Source: Zoroaster sp. YZ-2022
Taxonomy: Eukaryota > Echinodermata > Asteroidea > Forcipulatida > Zoroasteridae
Assembly (NCBI GenBank): GCA_029582265.1
Contig: JAQQFT010000023.1
Location: forward strand, 3,621,071-3,685,070
DNA: 64,000 bases
Reading direction: 5' to 3'
Shown here one piece after another: positions 61,726 through 64,000 of this stretch; the first letter of the stretch is position 1; every line of letters begins with the position of its first letter. The notes beneath the pieces are model-generated. The model worked only from the letters and a program-made list of their open reading frames with translations, had not been told where the DNA came from and searched no databases. Position numbers and translations under genes: made by a program.

Positions 61726-62188
61726 GTGTTGTTGTTGAGATGGGAGGTCAGCACTGATGGCAGTAAATTCTTCTTCAACAAGTGTTTGTCATCATCACTG
61801 CTTACTAGTCGTCTCATAATCAGCAACTGCATGGGAAGTTGAGGCTAAGTAGGGACATAAGAGTACAAAAAATACAATTAATTAAATACTTTGAATGGCT
61901 AACTGGGGTGTCCATCACCTTCTGACTCTAGCATCTGCAAGTTTTATTTACTAAATGATATTAAATTATTATTTTATTTAATATTTATATTTAATTTTTT
62001 TAAATCTAAATTGTGAAATAATTATAAATGCATGGACTTTCAAAACATAACATAACATCACCTACTGCAACCATGGTGTATGGTCGAGAAAAATAAAGGT
62101 GGAGGGGCCCTAGAAATTCACCATCAGCTGAAAAGATTGTCTTTATAATTTTATACTTGCAGACAGCAAACTTTATATAATAATAATA
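61726..62188. other. Unassigned AT-rich stretch
   Basis: No gene or repeat unit recognised. Confidence 0.4.
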
Positions 62189-62622
62189 GGGTAGAATGTC
62201 GTATCCCACCGCCACTTTTTCTCATTAAATATAACCAATAATGTAATCTTACCTACCTAGTAAGGTGGAGAACATATGGATGATGGACATATACTCAAAT
62301 TATTCCAGGATATTTATTTCATGAAAATCAGGCATTTTTAGTATACGATGACTTCCTCAGTCATGTCAGTCTGATCTGTCAACTCCCCATAAGTGACCAA
62401 CACGGTCATTGTACATGCGCAGTGGCAACTATAACAGGATCGTTCTATTTTCTGAAGGGAGGATTTTTTAGAAGGAAATCAAGTCCGAAACCATCCTAAA
62501 GTGGATTTAAAGATAGTTTTCGCTTTCTGTACCCCAAAATCGATGGAATCATTCTTTAACTTGTTAGTGGTTGTAAAGATTTTCCAAAACCTAAAAGTGG
62601 CGGTCGGATACGACATTTTTCC
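62189..62622. mobile_element. MITE with TAATA target duplication
   Basis: The inverted arms are 'atgtcgtatcccaccgccac' (from 62196) and its inverse ending at 62616; 22 of 23 bases match. 'taata' flanks both outer ends (62184-62188 and 62623-62627). The 434-bp body has no transposase frame. The flank is AT-rich, so a shorter TA duplication cannot be excluded. Confidence 0.65.
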
Positions 62623-62627
62623 TAATA

Positions 62628-64000
62628 GGCCTAATACAATGTAATAATTATGAATGAATATTTCAATAAATGTCAGATTAAAAAGAATTTGAATCGACTT
62701 GTAGGGCCTACGCATGCCAACTTAGTGGGCAACCAGAATTCAACTCATAATTTTGCTCGTACTCGTACTCAATTTATGTTGCATTTGTTTATGCTTTTAA
62801 CTGAATTTAATTGGCAATTTTCTAAAGACTTGTCTTTGAAAAATTGTTGAGAAACTGAAGTGAACACTTGTTTTAGACTGTTTATTTTGTGTAATTTTGA
62901 TCAAGTTAGATAAATGTTGTATAATATTGTTTAGAGTATTCAATAGTATAATTTATAGTGCTAGACAAACTATTGAACTAGATAAAACGTTCGTCGGCAA
63001 ATGGAACAATGTGTAACGTTATACCATTTCAATAAAAATTAAAAGCATCTATAAACTTCCCGCAATGATTGCTTAATAACCAATGCGACAAAATAATAAT
63101 AATAATAAATAAATAAATAAAGTCTAGAAAAACAAAATGGGTGGCAAATTCTTCTGAATTTTCTTTTCTTTTAAAAATATTGGTTTCAGTTATAGCCGGT
63201 TAGCATATTTCATAAACAGGCACTTTTGATTGGTTAATTGTCCCAGCACTAACGTAACTTACGTTACTCGTTAGCCTATTCTTACCAGTTTCAGAGATGC
63301 TCATTTGTCGTCTCTTCTGCGGCGAAATGTGTGTTTCTCTCGGTGAAACGGCTGAAAAGATCTAACAGTTAGCATATCCAGCGTTTACTCTTGTAGTCCG
63401 CCAGACGGACATCAGATCATGCTCTCTAACTTATCTTTCAGTGGCAGTGTGTCGCAACACTGATCTTGGCCTTGGTTCTCACCGTCATGACCGTGACGTT
63501 CTGCAGAAATTTCTCTCTCAAGAATTTCTCAATGCATGCACCCTCAGAACCGTCCATTTTAGTGAAATTAATAAATCGAGACCAGCTTTCGGTCTGGAAA
63601 AACCGTGTCCCTGGATCACAATGTAAAATTCATTTACAATGCGATTTTTTGACGATCGCTCCGCTCCGTTCCCGCCTTGTTGATCAACGGGTTTTTAACG
63701 TTTACCCCAACCTCGTCCAAGGTCGAGAGCAGTGTATACGAGGTATGTTGAATTGCTTGAGCCTGGAAAAAGTTTGATAAGCTCTGTCAACCAGAGTGTG
63801 ATTGGGGAAAGCTCATATAACAAAGCGTGTCTGAGTGGTCGAAAGGGCCTCTGTCACGTCTTCCAAGCTCTCATCTAGCAGTACAATTTTCCTCAAAATG
63901 TACGCAAAGACAACTTTTCAAGGGTTGAAAAATTTTTTGTCAACAAAAAATTTTTAGTATATATGCAATTTTTTATTGAGTACCTAGGTGAAGAACGAAC
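62628..64000. other. Unassigned stretch with small repeats
   Basis: An (AATA)-like microsatellite lies at about 63093-63120. A short palindrome 'taacgtaacttacgtta' lies near 63250, close to an inverted CCAAT box ('gattggtt', 63228). A 12-base-arm inverted repeat 'aaaaattttttg' with loop 'tcaa' lies near 63929-63956. The overlapping frames at 63441-63777 have no known domain. Confidence 0.4.

Noticed and set aside
62006..62850. Short frames in and around the TAATA MITE
   Set aside because: They cross the MITE arms and have no recognisable domain.

Overview
This is a window of animal nuclear DNA, AT-rich, repeat-dominated and broken by three 500-base N gaps (2301-2800, 22305-22804, 43765-44264). 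No intact host gene is recognisable. The mix of a Polinton/Maverick, Gypsy LTR elements, CR1-like LINE pieces, a hAT-type MITE and a large satellite fits a marine invertebrate. A SINE-like repeat near 24.8 kb and the frequent word 'aggccta' resemble echinoderm/ambulacrarian genomes as I remember them; this is an unverified impression.

Layout. 1-2300: single-copy-like DNA whose last ~350 bases are a homopolymer-smeared second copy of bases 1-275. 2801-22304: about 80 tandem copies of a ~243-bp satellite, cut by a gap at each end. 22809-23735: an LTR followed by a tandem repeat of its 3' end, primer-binding site and leader. 25.1-26.2 kb and 42.6-42.9 kb: the two halves of a ~61-bp minisatellite. 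26216-42579: a ~16.4-kb Polinton/Maverick lying inside that minisatellite. 44.4-45.5 kb: a ~145-bp tandem repeat and a LINE endonuclease fragment. 46-51.4 kb: AT-rich sequence with inflated homopolymers. About 51.8-56.96 kb: a minus-strand Gypsy element with one LTR. 58.0-58.3 kb: a LINE C-terminal remnant. 61.2-62.6 kb: a hAT-type MITE with a perfect 8-bp target duplication and a second MITE with a TAATA duplication.

The Polinton is the main object of interest. It has a protein-primed family B DNA polymerase (minus, ~37.9-41.57 kb), a retrovirus-type integrase (plus, ~36.9-37.86 kb) converging on it, and a double-jelly-roll major capsid protein (plus, ~33.24-34.5 kb). It also carries several reading frames I could not name. 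In this family the polymerase copies the element, the integrase inserts it, and the capsid points to a virion stage. All large genes are cut by frequent single-base indels although their protein motifs are well preserved. This means either recent decay or uncorrected sequencing indels. I found no packaging ATPase or adenain-like protease by eye. The terminal repeats are unusual: tandem ~155-185-bp units bounded on both sides by the element's own terminal motif.

The Gypsy element at 52-57 kb and the LTR at 22.8 kb belong to one family: they share the LTR start, the LTR end and the primer-binding site.
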